From Candidatus Zipacnadum vermilionense (lineage in GTDB: Bacteria > Armatimonadota > Zipacnadia > Zipacnadales > Zipacnadaceae): a stretch of 50,702 bases of DNA. This document shows positions 24,945-34,049 of this stretch, one piece after another. Position numbers and translations under genes: made by a program. Below the pieces are notes generated by a model. That model was not told where the DNA came from. It made no database searches and worked only from the letters and a program-made list of their open reading frames with translations. The stretch covers positions 1 to 50,702 of the forward strand of contig JALGSV010000025.1 in NCBI GenBank assembly GCA_029821755.1, given 5' to 3'. Numbering within the stretch: position 1 is the stretch's first letter; the number at the start of each line of letters is the position of its first letter.

Positions 24945-26162
24945 ATGTTCCATACCGCCACCGAATCCGACCTGCGCGCCGGCCTCCTGACCGACGTCTA
25001 CTTCCGCCGCACCGTAGAGATCCTCCGCGCCCACGGCGCCGACCGCCCCGTGGTGATGGAGATCACCGCCGGCGACCTCCCGAAGGACTGGTCCTGGGCC
25101 TGTCTCTGTGGTATAGAGGAACTCGCCGCCGTCTGCCACGGCGTTCCGGTGGACGTGGACGCCATGCCCGAGGGCTCCCTCTTCTTCCCCGGGGAGCCCG
25201 TGGCCCGTTTCTCCGGGAAGTACACCGACTTCGCCGAGCTGGAGACCGCCTTCTTGGGCCTGCTCTGCCAGGCCTCCGGCATCATGACCCGCGCTTCTCG
25301 CTGCCGGGCCGCCGCGGGCGACCGCCTCCTCCTGTCCTTCGGGGCTCGGCGCATGCACCCCACTCTCGCCCCCGTGATCGACCGCGCCGCCTACCTGGGC
25401 GGCTGCGAGGGCTTCTCGGTGATCAAGAGCGAGGAACTCCTGGGCGCCTCCGCCTCCGGCACCATGCCCCACGCCCTGGTCCTGCTCGCCGGGAGCCTGG
25501 TCCAGGCGATGCGCTGGTTCGACGAGACTGAGCCGGAGGGCGTCCCCCGCGTCGCCCTCATCGACACCCTCAGCGACGAGAAGTTCGAGGCTCTGGCCGC
25601 CGCCGAGGCCCTCGGTGACCGCCTCTGGGGCGTGCGCCTGGACACTCCCCGCTCGCGCCGCGGCGACATGCTGCAGATACTGAAAGAAGTGCGCTGGGAG
25701 TTGGACCTGCGGGGATACCGGCAGATTCGCCTGCTGGTCAGCGGCGGTCTGGATGAGCACGACCTCCCGCGTCTGAACCCTCTCGCCGCCGGCTACGGCC
25801 TCGGCACCTCCCTCGCCAACGCCCCCACCGTCAATCTGGGGATGGACATCGTGGAAATAGAGGGCCAACCCATGACCAAGCGTGGCAAGCGCTCCGGCGC
25901 CAAACAAGTCCTCGCCTGCGACCAGTGCCAGGCCCGCGAGACCGTCCCCCTCGGGTCCCTCCGGATAGCGCACGCTTCCCAGCCTGCGCCTCTCCCCGAC
26001 CCCGCTCCCTGCCCCTGCGGCGGCGCGCGTACGCCCCTCCTCCGCCCCCTGATCCGCCAGGGCGAGCCCGTCCCCACCCCTTCGACCCTCGCCATCCGCG
26101 AGCGCTGCCAGGACCAGCTCACCCGCTACCTCCAAGCCCACCCCGAAATCGCCTGGTGGTAG
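24945..26162 (+). CDS. pncB: Nicotinate phosphoribosyltransferase family protein
   Basis: A 405-residue protein of the nicotinate phosphoribosyltransferase family, which makes nicotinate mononucleotide in NAD salvage. LLTDVYFRRT near the N-terminus, GKYTDFAELETAFLGLL, then LLSFGARRMHP and LGGCEGFSVIKSEEL are family motifs. RQIRLLVSGGLDEHDLP followed by GYGLGTSLANAP is the phosphate-binding region. It resembles the shorter archaeal-type branch. The C-terminus has a zinc-ribbon-like set, LACDQCQAR then PCPCGGAR. Between these cysteines a family B palindrome is read as SLRIAHASQPAPL. The start ATG 24945 is upstream of TATESDLRAG; no strong ribosome site is seen. Confidence 0.87.
   Translation: MFHTATESDLRAGLLTDVYFRRTVEILRAHGADRPVVMEITAGDLPKDWSWACLCGIEELAAVCHGVPVDVDAMPEGSLFFPGEPVARFSGKYTDFAELETAFLGLLCQASGIMTRASRCRAAAGDRLLLSFGARRMHPTLAPVIDRAAYLGGCEGFSVIKSEELLGASASGTMPHALVLLAGSLVQAMRWFDETEPEGVPRVALIDTLSDEKFEALAAAEALGDRLWGVRLDTPRSRRGDMLQILKEVRWELDLRGYRQIRLLVSGGLDEHDLPRLNPLAAGYGLGTSLANAPTVNLGMDIVEIEGQPMTKRGKRSGAKQVLACDQCQARETVPLGSLRIAHASQPAPLPDPAPCPCGGARTPLLRPLIRQGEPVPTPSTLAIRERCQDQLTRYLQAHPEIAWW
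25955..25998. repeat. Family B palindrome inside the pncB-like gene
   Basis: GGATAGCGCACGCTTCCCAGCCTGCG corresponds to the intergenic GGGTAGCGCAGGCTTCCAAGCCTGCG at 8015-8040 with a few changes. It is translated between the two Cys pairs of the C-terminal zinc-ribbon-like segment. Confidence 0.6.
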
Positions 26163-26258
26163 GCCCCCTCCCCAGCAGGGATAGCGCCCTGGACCGCGGA
26201 ACGCTACTTCACCGGGCCTCCGCTACGAGGCCGCGTATCGAATTCAAGGAGGTATTCC

Positions 26259-28673
26259 ATGCGTTTTCTTCTCGTCGCTATATCGCTGCTTGCCGCCGGA
26301 GCTCTTCTGGCGGCGCCCCTGGCCCTGCCCCCGCCACCGACTGCCCAGGTGGTCGGCACGCCGGGAACCCGAACGGTCTGCTATTGGGTCTTCGCCGAGT
26401 CGGCGGAGCAAGCGCCCACCGCCGGGGCCTGGTACCTCAAGGGAATCCCGGGCAAGGTGACGGCGCTCTCAGCCCCCTGCGTGGTGGACAATGCGCCGGA
26501 CGTGCTGAGCGCCGATAACAAGATCGTCCTGACCCTCCAGCCGGTGGAGGGCGCGGTGCGCTACCACCTGTTCAAGACGGAAGTGCTACCCGCGCCCGCG
26601 CTCAAAGTGGAGGCCCAGGCCCCAGGCGAGGACACCTTGTACTACTGGGTGCAGGGACGCAACGGCTGGCGAAACTCGGCGCTGGCGGGTCCCTTCCCGG
26701 TGCAGTGTGACCTCGCTACCTTCGTCAACACCCTCACCGTCATCGACGCGGCCCCCGACCAGACCGACCATGGCTTCTGGGTGACCAAGACCCCCGAGCC
26801 GCCTTTGGGCCGCAAGCCCCAAGTTATCGGGATGCGGCGGAGCTATTCCCCGGTGCAGCACACGGCCGAGTGGGTGGCCCAAAACCGCCAGTTCGCGGCC
26901 TGGGGGCCGGGGCCCGAGCCCGCCACCGCGCCGCAGGAGCGCCCGGTCGGCACGGGCAAGTTCTGGCTGGGCTCCACCACCGAGGTGACCTTCACCGACA
27001 CCGGCCAGGAGCTCAAGGAGCAGCAGGCGCCCTCGGTGGACGAGACCGCCCCGGAGGCCTTCGAGAGTCCCTTCCAGATGCAGTCCAGCCGCATCGTGCA
27101 CAACAACTTCTACAAGCGCGTGGACTTCAACGGCCACTCCAGCATGGGCCCCAACTTCTACGGGGGCTTCTACCCTCAGGAGATCGAGTTGTTCGTCAAC
27201 CGGGGCGGCGTCAACTACTACCAGAACCAGCCGGGCGCCTACCCCGGCTACAAGAGCAGCTTTGGACTGTCCAACACCAGCCTGACCTCGTACACCGAGT
27301 CGCAGATCAACGCCCACCACACGGTGGTGCGTAACTTCGGGACCGGCGACACCATTGCCCTGGGCGCCACCCTGGAGCTGCACGGCGGCAACCGGGACAG
27401 TGGGGACGAGGGCGCGGAGATCATGCGCGCCACCGTGGACCGCCGGGCGGATGAGTCCAGGAGCACGCTGGCCGCCGACGCCCCCCGCGGCGCCGCCCAT
27501 CTGGCCTTGACCAGCGGGGTGCAGGGCGGCACCGGCCGGACCATCGTGAATCTCTCCCAAGCCCAGAGCGAGGGGCGCATCGATCGCGTGGAGAACTGCG
27601 ACATCTACGGGGACGGCACCAACTGGACTCCCGCCATGCTGGGATGGTTCATCAGCTTCGACGTGGACAACTCCGGGCCGATCCGCTATTGGTACCAAAT
27701 AGTAGAGGTGGTGAACCCCACCCATCTGAAGATGCGCCTGTGGACCAACTGGCGCTTTGACTGCAACCTGGGCTACAGCCGGTTCATCTACAACCCGGCC
27801 AAGGGGCAGACGCTGCCCACGGTCGCGGCCAAGGGCTTGACCGTAGGCGCCATCGAGAAGGACCCCTACTCGCTTGACCCTCTCTACACCAACCGGCTGG
27901 CCATCGGCGTCCTCCCCAGCGACCGCGAGCCGGCGGCGCGCGAGGGCCAGTACCAGCTAGCGCCGGGCACTTGCCTGGCCGATCCCTGGAACGAGAACGG
28001 CCTGCATGTCGAGCCGCTGACCGAGGCGTGGAAACAAGGCGATACCGTGATAGTCGCCGCGGGTCATTCCCAGCCGATTACCTATTGGTGGGGATTGTTG
28101 ACGGGCACACTGGCCCCGCAAGATCGGGTGGAGGGCATCACCATGATGAACTTCACCAACCGCACGGCCAACGGCAACGCCTTTAGCTGCAACAACTACC
28201 AGATAGGCGTGCATGTGGAGCTGCCCCCCGAACGGGCCGGCAACGGCATCCTGGTCAGCGGAGAACCGGTAGACGCGGCCTTCCTCGCCGCCCCCGACGT
28301 GCCGCTGCTCCGCTGCTACAACAGCGAGGTTCCCTACCTGCAGGGGTCGGAACAGGCCACCGCCCTGCAGGTCGTGGCGCCCACCGGAGAGCGCCCTCTG
28401 TCCGTGACCAAGAACAGCGTAACCCTCGGCGGGACCCTGGTCGGCAACGCGCAGACCCGCGGCAAGGCTGAGTACACCGGCGACGGTGCCACCAAGCGCT
28501 ACCTCCTCCGGTTCCCCCGGATCCGCGCCGCCGAACCCATCGTCACCCTCGCCACCAACCAGTTCGCGCGCTGCCGGCTGGTCGAGGTCAACACGAGGGG
28601 CTTCACCGTGGAGTTCGAGAGCGCCCCCCAGACCGGTGACCAGGTGCTGATCTGGTGGATGGCGCAGGACTAG
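26259..28673 (+). CDS. Large secreted protein of unknown function
   Basis: An 804-residue exported protein. The start ATG 26259 follows an ideal AAGGAGGTATTCC. Residues 1-20 (MRFLLVAISLLAAGALLAAP) form a signal peptide. Two short repeats of fibronectin-III-like flavour lie near the N-terminus (VCYWVFAESAEQ and TLYYWVQGRNGWRN). The centre is rich in Gly, Asn and aromatic residues (GPNFYGGFYPQEIELFVNRGG) and has beta-helix-like strands (TIALGATLELHGGN, TMMNFTNRTANGNAF). No catalytic motif is recognised. Base composition differs from neighbours: G and C are about equal on the plus strand, whereas flanking plus-strand genes are strongly C-rich. It may be a surface or carbohydrate-binding protein. 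Confidence 0.7.
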   Translation: MRFLLVAISLLAAGALLAAPLALPPPPTAQVVGTPGTRTVCYWVFAESAEQAPTAGAWYLKGIPGKVTALSAPCVVDNAPDVLSADNKIVLTLQPVEGAVRYHLFKTEVLPAPALKVEAQAPGEDTLYYWVQGRNGWRNSALAGPFPVQCDLATFVNTLTVIDAAPDQTDHGFWVTKTPEPPLGRKPQVIGMRRSYSPVQHTAEWVAQNRQFAAWGPGPEPATAPQERPVGTGKFWLGSTTEVTFTDTGQELKEQQAPSVDETAPEAFESPFQMQSSRIVHNNFYKRVDFNGHSSMGPNFYGGFYPQEIELFVNRGGVNYYQNQPGAYPGYKSSFGLSNTSLTSYTESQINAHHTVVRNFGTGDTIALGATLELHGGNRDSGDEGAEIMRATVDRRADESRSTLAADAPRGAAHLALTSGVQGGTGRTIVNLSQAQSEGRIDRVENCDIYGDGTNWTPAMLGWFISFDVDNSGPIRYWYQIVEVVNPTHLKMRLWTNWRFDCNLGYSRFIYNPAKGQTLPTVAAKGLTVGAIEKDPYSLDPLYTNRLAIGVLPSDREPAAREGQYQLAPGTCLADPWNENGLHVEPLTEAWKQGDTVIVAAGHSQPITYWWGLLTGTLAPQDRVEGITMMNFTNRTANGNAFSCNNYQIGVHVELPPERAGNGILVSGEPVDAAFLAAPDVPLLRCYNSEVPYLQGSEQATALQVVAPTGERPLSVTKNSVTLGGTLVGNAQTRGKAEYTGDGATKRYLLRFPRIRAAEPIVTLATNQFARCRLVEVNTRGFTVEFESAPQTGDQVLIWWMAQD

Positions 28674-28701
28674 GGTTCTGTTCAAGCAGGCGCTTTCCGC
28701 G

Positions 28702-28869
28702 TGGCGCGGGCTTTCTAGCCCGCGCTCCGGGTAGCACAGGCTTCCAAGCCTGTGGCCCCTCCGGTACGACGGGCGTTAGGCGAATCGTCGATTCGCAGCC
28801 CGTCGTACCGGCTAGCGCAGCCTTTCCCGCCTGCGTCCGCTCCCGGTGGCACCGGCGTCTCGCCGGTGC
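28702..28869. repeat. Cluster of family B palindromes, including a 51-base hairpin
   Basis: GCGCGGGCT-TTCT-AGCCCGCGC (about 28704), CACAGGCTT-CC-AAGCCTGTG (28735-28754), a long hairpin at 28761-28811 and GCACCGGCG-TCT-CGCCGGTGC (28849-28869). The long hairpin has 14-base outer arms (CCGGTACGACGGGC and its complement) around GCGAATC-GTC-GATTCGC. Nothing gene-like lies in this 350-base gap. Confidence 0.85.
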
Positions 28870-28956
28870 TCGGTAGGGGCGGCAACTCGGTTGCTGCTCG
28901 GAGGTGGCTGATGCGGTGGACCCCTCCGGGCACAACGGGCGCCCTCGCCCGTCGCT

Positions 28957-29010
28957 CCCTTCCCCCTCTCCCCAGCCGTAGGCGCGGGAGAGGGGGGCAG
29001 GGGGTGAGGT
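28957..29010 (+). repeat. Dispersed repeat family A, next to the LigD-type gene stop
   Basis: CCCTTCCCCCTCTCCCC, a spacer AGCCGTAGGCGC, then GGGAGAGGGGGGCAGGGGGTGAGG. The tail lies about 14 bases from the stop codon of the minus-strand phosphoesterase gene. Confidence 0.8.
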
Positions 29011-29023
29011 TCTCTCCCTCCCC

Positions 29024-29593
29024 CTACCCACTGCTCTTGATCAACAACCACGAGTTCTCCCCCGCCTTCTGGAACCTCACCAGCGCATACCCTCCCTGCA
29101 GCCTCTCCCCGTGCAACACCAGCTTCATCGCCCCCTCAGCCAACTGCTCCTCCCCCGACTTCTCCCCCACCGCCTCCCACGTCCCCCGATCCCAGAGCTT
29201 GACCGACCCCGCGCCATACTCGCCTGCCGGGATACCCCCCTCAAAGCTCGCGTACTCCAGCGGATGGTCCTCCACCATCTGCGCCAGCCGCTTGATCCCC
29301 GCCTCTTCCGGCGGCCCTTTCGGCACCGCCCACGACTTGAGCGCTCCGCCCATCTCCAGCCGGAAGTCCCAGTGCAGCCGCGAGGCATGGTGCTCCTGCA
29401 CCACGAAGATAGGGAGACCCTCTCGCTTGCCCGGCGCAGCTCCCGCCGAGCCCGCCGCCTCCCCGGCGCTGCTCCCTCCCGGTGGCACCGGCGTCTCGCC
29501 GCTGCTCGGCGGCGTCTGCTCCGCCCGGTCAGCCCCTTCTGGCTCCTTCGTCTCCCCGAAATGCCTCTTCCTCCGATACTCTTCCCGCGCCAT
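29024..29593 (-). CDS. LigD-type 3'-phosphoesterase domain protein
   Basis: A 189-residue single-domain protein matching the 3'-phosphoesterase (PE) domain of the NHEJ ligase LigD. This domain trims 3'-phosphate or 3'-ribonucleotide ends before ligation. Motifs: FVVQEHHASRLHWDFRLEM (metal-binding His and Asp), ALKSWAVPKGP, EDHPLEYASFEG and GIPAGEYGAGSVKLWD. No ligase or polymerase domain is attached and no Ku gene is visible in the window. I chose ATG 29593 because GGAGGGCGAAT precedes it. A Pro/Gly/Ala-rich N-terminal linker contains a family B palindrome read as SSGETPVPPGGS, which again looks inserted. Confidence 0.87.
   Translation of the reverse strand: MAREEYRRKRHFGETKEPEGADRAEQTPPSSGETPVPPGGSSAGEAAGSAGAAPGKREGLPIFVVQEHHASRLHWDFRLEMGGALKSWAVPKGPPEEAGIKRLAQMVEDHPLEYASFEGGIPAGEYGAGSVKLWDRGTWEAVGEKSGEEQLAEGAMKLVLHGERLQGGYALVRFQKAGENSWLLIKSSG
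29481..29508. repeat. Family B palindrome inside the LigD-type phosphoesterase gene
   Basis: GGTGGCACCGGCGTCTCGCC then GCTGCTCGG matches the intergenic copy at 28846-28872 (GGTGGCACCGGCGTCTCGCC then GGTGCTCGG) with one change. It sits in the disordered linker of the protein and reads in frame. Confidence 0.8.
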
Positions 29594-29935
29594 ATTCGCC
29601 CTCCGATTCATCCCTCTGCTCCCCCCTCCCCTCGCCCCCGCGCCTCTTTCCCTACAAGTTCGCTCTCGCTGAGTCTTCTCCTGCCGCCCGGCCCCCCTCT
29701 TCCCCGGTGTTGCCCTGTTCTCCGACTACACCACCGCCCCTGGCCGTCTCCTTAGCGATGAGCGACTCTAGCGCGGAGGTCCTCCGCGCTATGCTTCCTA
29801 GCCCAAGCCGACCTAAACCCCTGATTATTAGCGCTGTGCAGCCGGTCATACTGCGCTGCACCCCCTCCCATCCGCGCTCTGCCTTCGCGCTTGCCCATCC
29901 CTTGCACCCTCGGGTTGAGGGATCATCTCGTCGCC

Positions 29936-29985
29936 ACCCCCTTTCCCGAGCGTAGCGAGGGAGAGGGGGTGGGGGGGGGTGAGGC
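29936..29985 (+). repeat. Dispersed repeat family A
   Basis: CCCCCTTTCCCGAGCG, TAGCGAGGGAGAGGGGG and TGGGGGGGGGTGAGGCTC. It shows the usual arm, spacer, complementary arm and GGGGTGAGG tail, with an expanded G run. Confidence 0.7.
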
Positions 29986-30095
29986 TCCCCGCGGGGCGGC
30001 TATCCCCAGCGCTTCCCTTCATCTCCTCGCTGGGACGCGCCGCTCCTACGTTGCTTCTCCCGGTCCGTCTGCCTTTACGTATCGGTTTGCGCGCT

Positions 30096-30167
30096 TTTTC
30101 CACATAAACCTACCATAACTAACACAGTTTTCCACAATCCCCACGCCACAGGCCCCACTTATCCCCG
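30096..30167. promoter_or_regulatory. DnaA-box-like cluster upstream of mnmG
   Basis: TTTTCCACA (30096-30104), TTTTCCACA again (30128-30136) and TTATCCCCG (30159-30167), spaced about 32 bases apart. Between the first two, CTACCATAACTAACA (30110-30124) is a weak DnaA-trio-like run. In several bacteria the origin lies beside mnmG (gidA), so this is a second origin candidate. Confidence 0.5.
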
Positions 30168-30347
30168 ACTCCTCGCTAGAGCTGACATCTTTCTGTCAGC
30201 CGTCGGGGAAGAAGGATCCGCGTGGGCCGAGAACGCACACTTAGCGGGAGCGGGACGTGAAGATGGCCCCAGGGGGTGAGGCCGGACCTTGTCTCAATCC
30301 CTCCGCCCTGCTACACTCCCTCTACCACAACCCTCGTGGGAGCCCCT

Positions 30348-32240
30348 ATGCGCTTGACCGGCAGTGACAACTTCGACCTGGTGGTAATCGGCGGCGGCCA
30401 CGCCGGCTGCGAGGCCGCCCTTGCCGCCGCCCGCCTGGGCCTGCGCACCCTCCTGATCTCCCTGAACCTCGATTCTCTGGCCCTCATGCCCTGCAACTGT
30501 AGCATCGGCGGCCCTGGCAAGGCTCACCTTGTGTCCGAGACCGACGCCCTCGGCGGTGAGATAGGACGTACGATTGATAGTACTTTTACTCATATCCGGG
30601 TGCTTAACGCTGGCAAGGGTCCGGCTGTCCAGGCCCTCCGCGCCCAGGCGGACAAGGCCCTCTACCGTCTGACCATGAAGCGCGCCCTGGAGCGCCAGCC
30701 TGGTCTGACCCTCTGGCAGGAGATGGTGGTGGGCCTCGAGGCCCCGGCGGGCCGTGTGACCGGCGTCACCACCGCCGGCGGCCTTTCCATCCCCTGCCGC
30801 GCCGTGGTCGTCACCACCGGCACTTTCCTCAACGGCCTCATCCACTGTGGTGAGGTCTCCTACCCGGCCGGGCGCGCCGGCGAGTTCCCCGCGGTAGGTC
30901 TAACCACCAGTTTGTCGGCTCTGGGCCTGCAGTTCCATCGCTTTAAGACCGGCACGGTTCCCCGGGCGCTCAAGTCCTCACTGGACCTGCGCCGCTGCCG
31001 TGTCCAGCCCAGCGACCAGCGACCGCTGCGCTTCCACCACACCCCCGTCCCCCGGCCCGAGCGGCCTCTGCTGTGCTGCTGGCAGACCTGGACCACCCCC
31101 GCGACTCACGCTCTGCTGCGTGAGAACCTGCACCATTCCGCGCTTATCGCCGGCCGCATCAGCGGCACCGGCCCCCGCTACTGCCCCTCCATCGAGGCCA
31201 AGCTGGTGCGCTTCCCCGACCGCGAGCGCCACACCGTGTTCCTCGAGCAGGAGGGCTGGGACACCGACGAGATCTACGTCCAGGGACTCTCTAATTCCCT
31301 CCCCGCCTCCGTGCAGCTCGACATGCTTCGCTCGATCCCCGGAATGGAGAACGCCGTCATGATCCGTCCCGGCTACGCCATCGAGTACGACTGCCTGGAC
31401 GCCCGCCAGCTCGACCGCTCCCTGGCTTATCCCCCGGTCGCCGGGCTCTACCTGGCTGGGCAGATTAACGGCACCTCTGGTTACGAGGAAGCGGCAGCCC
31501 AGGGTCTGCTTGCGGGTATCAATTCCGCGCTCTTCCTCCGCGGTCAGGACCCGCTGCTTCTCTCCCGTGCCGAGTCCTACCTGGGCGTGATGATTGATGA
31601 CTTGGTGAGCAAGGGCACCGATGAGCCCTACCGCATACTGACGGCCCGCGCCGAAAACCGCTTGTTCTTGGGCCAAAACAGCGCTCTCCGGCGTCTGGCG
31701 CCGCTGGGGATGAAGTTGGGCCTCTTGCCGCCTGAAGTGGGGGAGAGGGTAGCTACCGAGGAACAGCTCATCGGGCGAGAGATTGCCCGCCTGCGCCACC
31801 TCCCCGTCTCTTCCGGGGTCCCTTCTCCGGTAGCACCGGCGTCTCCCCGGTGCGTGCCGCCCGGCCCTCCGTCTCCCGCGCTCACTAGTGCGGCTGACCT
31901 CCTCCGCCAGGAGGGCATGTCCTACTCTCGCGTAGCGGCCGCCTATCCCCCACCTCACCCCCTGTCGCTCCGCCTGCAGGCGGAGGTCGAGGCTCGTCTG
32001 CGCTACGAGCCCTACTGGCAGCAGGAATCCGAACGCCTCCAGCGCTCCCGCCGCCGGGCGGCCTTGCAGATCCCGCCCGACTTCGCCTACGCGGAGGTCC
32101 CCGTGCGCCACGAGGCCCGCGACCGCCTGTCCGCCGCGCACCCGACCACCCTCGAGCAAGCCGCCTCCCTCCCCGGCGTAACCCCCGCCGACGTATCGGT
32201 CCTCGAGGCTTGGCTCCACCGCGCGGCGCGTTCGCGCTGA
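30348..32240 (+). CDS. mnmG: tRNA uridine 5-carboxymethylaminomethyl modification enzyme MnmG (GidA)
   Basis: A 630-residue FAD enzyme that with MnmE modifies the wobble uridine of some tRNAs. ATG 30348 ([24 protein letters not shown]) starts just before the FAD-binding [10 protein letters not shown] (G15-G20). Family motifs include [42 protein letters not shown]-like [10 protein letters not shown] and [22 protein letters not shown]. The C-terminal helical domain is present but has an insertion at about residues 487-517 ([20 protein letters not shown]). This is the translation of a family B palindrome. Upstream is a DnaA-box cluster. Gene order mnmG, rsmG, parA, parB is the conserved bacterial origin-side order. 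Confidence 0.96.
   Translation: MRLTGSDNFDLVVIGGGHAGCEAALAAARLGLRTLLISLNLDSLALMPCNCSIGGPGKAHLVSETDALGGEIGRTIDSTFTHIRVLNAGKGPAVQALRAQADKALYRLTMKRALERQPGLTLWQEMVVGLEAPAGRVTGVTTAGGLSIPCRAVVVTTGTFLNGLIHCGEVSYPAGRAGEFPAVGLTTSLSALGLQFHRFKTGTVPRALKSSLDLRRCRVQPSDQRPLRFHHTPVPRPERPLLCCWQTWTTPATHALLRENLHHSALIAGRISGTGPRYCPSIEAKLVRFPDRERHTVFLEQEGWDTDEIYVQGLSNSLPASVQLDMLRSIPGMENAVMIRPGYAIEYDCLDARQLDRSLAYPPVAGLYLAGQINGTSGYEEAAAQGLLAGINSALFLRGQDPLLLSRAESYLGVMIDDLVSKGTDEPYRILTARAENRLFLGQNSALRRLAPLGMKLGLLPPEVGERVATEEQLIGREIARLRHLPVSSGVPSPVAPASPRCVPPGPPSPALTSAADLLRQEGMSYSRVAAAYPPPHPLSLRLQAEVEARLRYEPYWQQESERLQRSRRRAALQIPPDFAYAEVPVRHEARDRLSAAHPTTLEQAASLPGVTPADVSVLEAWLHRAARSR
31826..31856. repeat. Family B palindrome inside mnmG
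   Basis: TCCGGTAGCACCGGCG then TCTCCCCGGTGCGTG is the GGTxGCACCGGCGTCTCGCCGGTGC element with a base change in its right arm. It reads in frame as [10 protein letters not shown] within the C-terminal domain. About 100 bases further, CACCTCACCCCCTG (from 31951) resembles the tail of family A on the other strand. Confidence 0.75.
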
Positions 32241-32256
32241 CCCGTCCCCCGCAGAA

Positions 32257-32272
32257 TGTTTCACGTGAAACA
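32257..32272. promoter_or_regulatory. parS site 1
   Basis: A perfect TGTTTCACGTGAAACA 16-base palindrome, the consensus ParB-binding site, 17 bases after the mnmG stop. Confidence 0.97.
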
Positions 32273-32311
32273 TCATCCCCGCCGGGCAGGAGTCCGACCT
32301 CCGCCGGCGAA

Positions 32312-32327
32312 TGTTTCACGTGAAACA
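32312..32327. promoter_or_regulatory. parS site 2
   Basis: A perfect TGTTTCACGTGAAACA. It lies 55 bases after site 1 in the leader of the 32361 membrane protein gene. Confidence 0.97.
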
Positions 32328-32360
32328 TTCGCCGACTGCCGGCCGGAGCTGGTCGCGATC

Positions 32361-34049
32361 ATGCAAACCAGGCACCTGACCCTCCTGTTTCTGGGGATAG
32401 CCTTGATCGCGCGCCTGGCGGTCCCCCCTATCCGCGAGGGCGCGCGCAACCTCCGTCGCTCGTGTCTGGGCGTGTCTGACTGGAGCATCATCACGCCGCA
32501 GGTGGAGCGCACCCTCGCCCGCCTCCCCGCCGGCGATCCCGATCTGTGGCTGGGCTATGCCGAATTTGCCTCTGCTCAGGCGCGGTACGGTCGCGACTCC
32601 GACAGTGTACCTCCCCCCACTCCAGCGCGGATCGAGGCGGCTTTCGCTCGCGCTGCCGCCCTCTCGCCCACCGATCCCGCGCCCCGCCTGCGCTGTGCCC
32701 TCTATCATCTGGCGGGGGTCCCACGGCTCGGCGAGGCGGCAGACGTGCTGATCCCTCGCGATATTCCGGCCCACCGCGCCGCGGCCCTCGCCATGCTCGT
32801 CGAGGGCCGTGCGCTCGACCCGGAGAATGCGGCCACCGACTATCTGGAGGCGGCCTTGCGGATTTCAGATGACCCCAACCCCGACGCCAGCCTGCCCTTG
32901 CTGCGCCAGGCCCTACGCAAGGAGAGGTGGAGCTTCTACGAGGACCGCACCGCGCGCGCGTCCCTGCACTTCCTGCAGGCCGCGGGCCACCCGCTGCAGT
33001 ACCGGGCCTATTCGGCCCGGTACCTGACGGAACTCGATGGGCGGAGATCGTTCGGCTTCCTGCGCGATCTGGCCCGCGCGCTGACCCAGGCGGGAGACCA
33101 GAGTGCCTCCCGTCGAGGCCCCGCCAGCGCCATTGAGCGCTACACCATGGTCCTGCACGCCGGAACGCTGATGCGGTCCAACGCTCACAGTATCATTGGG
33201 GGGCTCGTGGGCACGGTCTTGAACAGCGCGCCGCTCGCGGGCTTTCTGTCGGCGGCGGAGAAGGCCGCCCTTGACGAGGCCACCAGCGACGACGCCGAGC
33301 GCTGGCGGCGTCGGGCGGAGCTCGCCGGGAACAACTTCGTCTACTTCCTGAGGATGCAGGGCCGCCCCGACGTCGCCGGCGCCTACCTCGCGGAACGAGA
33401 AGCTGGACAGCGCTTTGGCGAGGCCGCTCGCCGAGCCCCTAAGCCCCCTCTCAGCCCGGTTGAGCTGGCCTATGGCGGGGGAGGAATGCTGTTGCTGATA
33501 GGGATGCCTCGGTGCCTGGCCGTGTGGTTGGCCCTGGCCTGGGGGCTCGCCAGCCTGCTCGTACTGCGGGGCGGCGGCCGAGAGGAGTGGCGCCGGCCCT
33601 GGCGCTATCCGCTCCGGACGTGGCTGGCCCTGGCCGCAATCGTGGCGGCGCCGGCCATCATCGTCTGCATGGGGGTCTTCGCCCTCGTCATGCGCGCGGC
33701 CGGCTGGCCGCCGGTGGAGGGAAGTTCCGGCGCGGTCGTGGTAGGCTGGGGAGTTCTCGTCGCCGTGGTATGCTTCCTATGTTGGGTGGGCGCTGTCCTG
33801 ACCGTCGCCCTCCGCCGTAGCACCGGGCAGTCGGCGGGGGGGCCTGTCTCCCGGCGACGAGCCTTCTGGTCCACGGTGCGTGCCCTCTCCCTTCCCACGG
33901 CCGCGCTGATGGTCCTGTTGTCGACGCTGTCCGTCTGGCCGCTGCAGGCCTACTGGCAACGCACCGCCGCCCGCGACGCCCAGGCGCTGATCGAGGGGGA
34001 GGTCCGGTACTACGGCCTCAACGCTCCCCCGGCTCCCCCGGCGTCCTAG
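32361..34049 (+). CDS. Membrane protein of unknown function between mnmG and rsmG
   Basis: A 562-residue protein. I chose ATG 32361 (MQTRHLTLLFLGIALIARLA). The frame is open upstream to 32256, but those codons are translated parS sites (peptides FHVKH and VSRET) and not protein. One N-terminal membrane segment is followed by a large soluble region (residues about 40-370) with helical repeats of TPR type (LWLGYAEFASAQARYG, RIEAAFARAAALSPTDPAPRLRCALYHLAG). Four membrane segments close the protein (for example TWLALAAIVAAPAIIVCMGVFALVM). I do not recognise the family. Its place inside the parS cluster and the ori-side gene order is unusual. Tetratricopeptide-like regions usually bind partners. 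Confidence 0.72.
   Translation: MQTRHLTLLFLGIALIARLAVPPIREGARNLRRSCLGVSDWSIITPQVERTLARLPAGDPDLWLGYAEFASAQARYGRDSDSVPPPTPARIEAAFARAAALSPTDPAPRLRCALYHLAGVPRLGEAADVLIPRDIPAHRAAALAMLVEGRALDPENAATDYLEAALRISDDPNPDASLPLLRQALRKERWSFYEDRTARASLHFLQAAGHPLQYRAYSARYLTELDGRRSFGFLRDLARALTQAGDQSASRRGPASAIERYTMVLHAGTLMRSNAHSIIGGLVGTVLNSAPLAGFLSAAEKAALDEATSDDAERWRRRAELAGNNFVYFLRMQGRPDVAGAYLAEREAGQRFGEAARRAPKPPLSPVELAYGGGGMLLLIGMPRCLAVWLALAWGLASLLVLRGGGREEWRRPWRYPLRTWLALAAIVAAPAIIVCMGVFALVMRAAGWPPVEGSSGAVVVGWGVLVAVVCFLCWVGAVLTVALRRSTGQSAGGPVSRRRAFWSTVRALSLPTAALMVLLSTLSVWPLQAYWQRTAARDAQALIEGEVRYYGLNAPPAPPAS

Larger units (their letters stand above)
29594..30347. other. 754-base gap before mnmG: repeats and DnaA-box cluster
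   Basis: No convincing gene on either strand. It holds a family A copy (29936-29985), low-complexity pyrimidine-rich DNA, a GC-poor stretch with DnaA-box-like sites (30096-30167) and the inverted repeat GCTGACA-TCTTTC-TGTCAGC (30181-30200). The last 100 bases may hold the mnmG promoter, but no clear -35/-10 pair is visible. Confidence 0.6.

Noticed and set aside
24882-26141. A 419-codon minus-strand frame opposite the pncB-like gene
   Set aside because: The sense strand has clear nicotinate phosphoribosyltransferase motifs; the antisense frame has none.
30978-32276. A 432-codon minus-strand frame opposite mnmG
   Set aside because: It is antisense to conserved MnmG motifs and its first codons are a translated parS site.
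32256-32360. Peptides FHVKH and VSRET at the starts of several open frames
   Set aside because: They are translations of parS palindromes in different frames and not protein N-termini.
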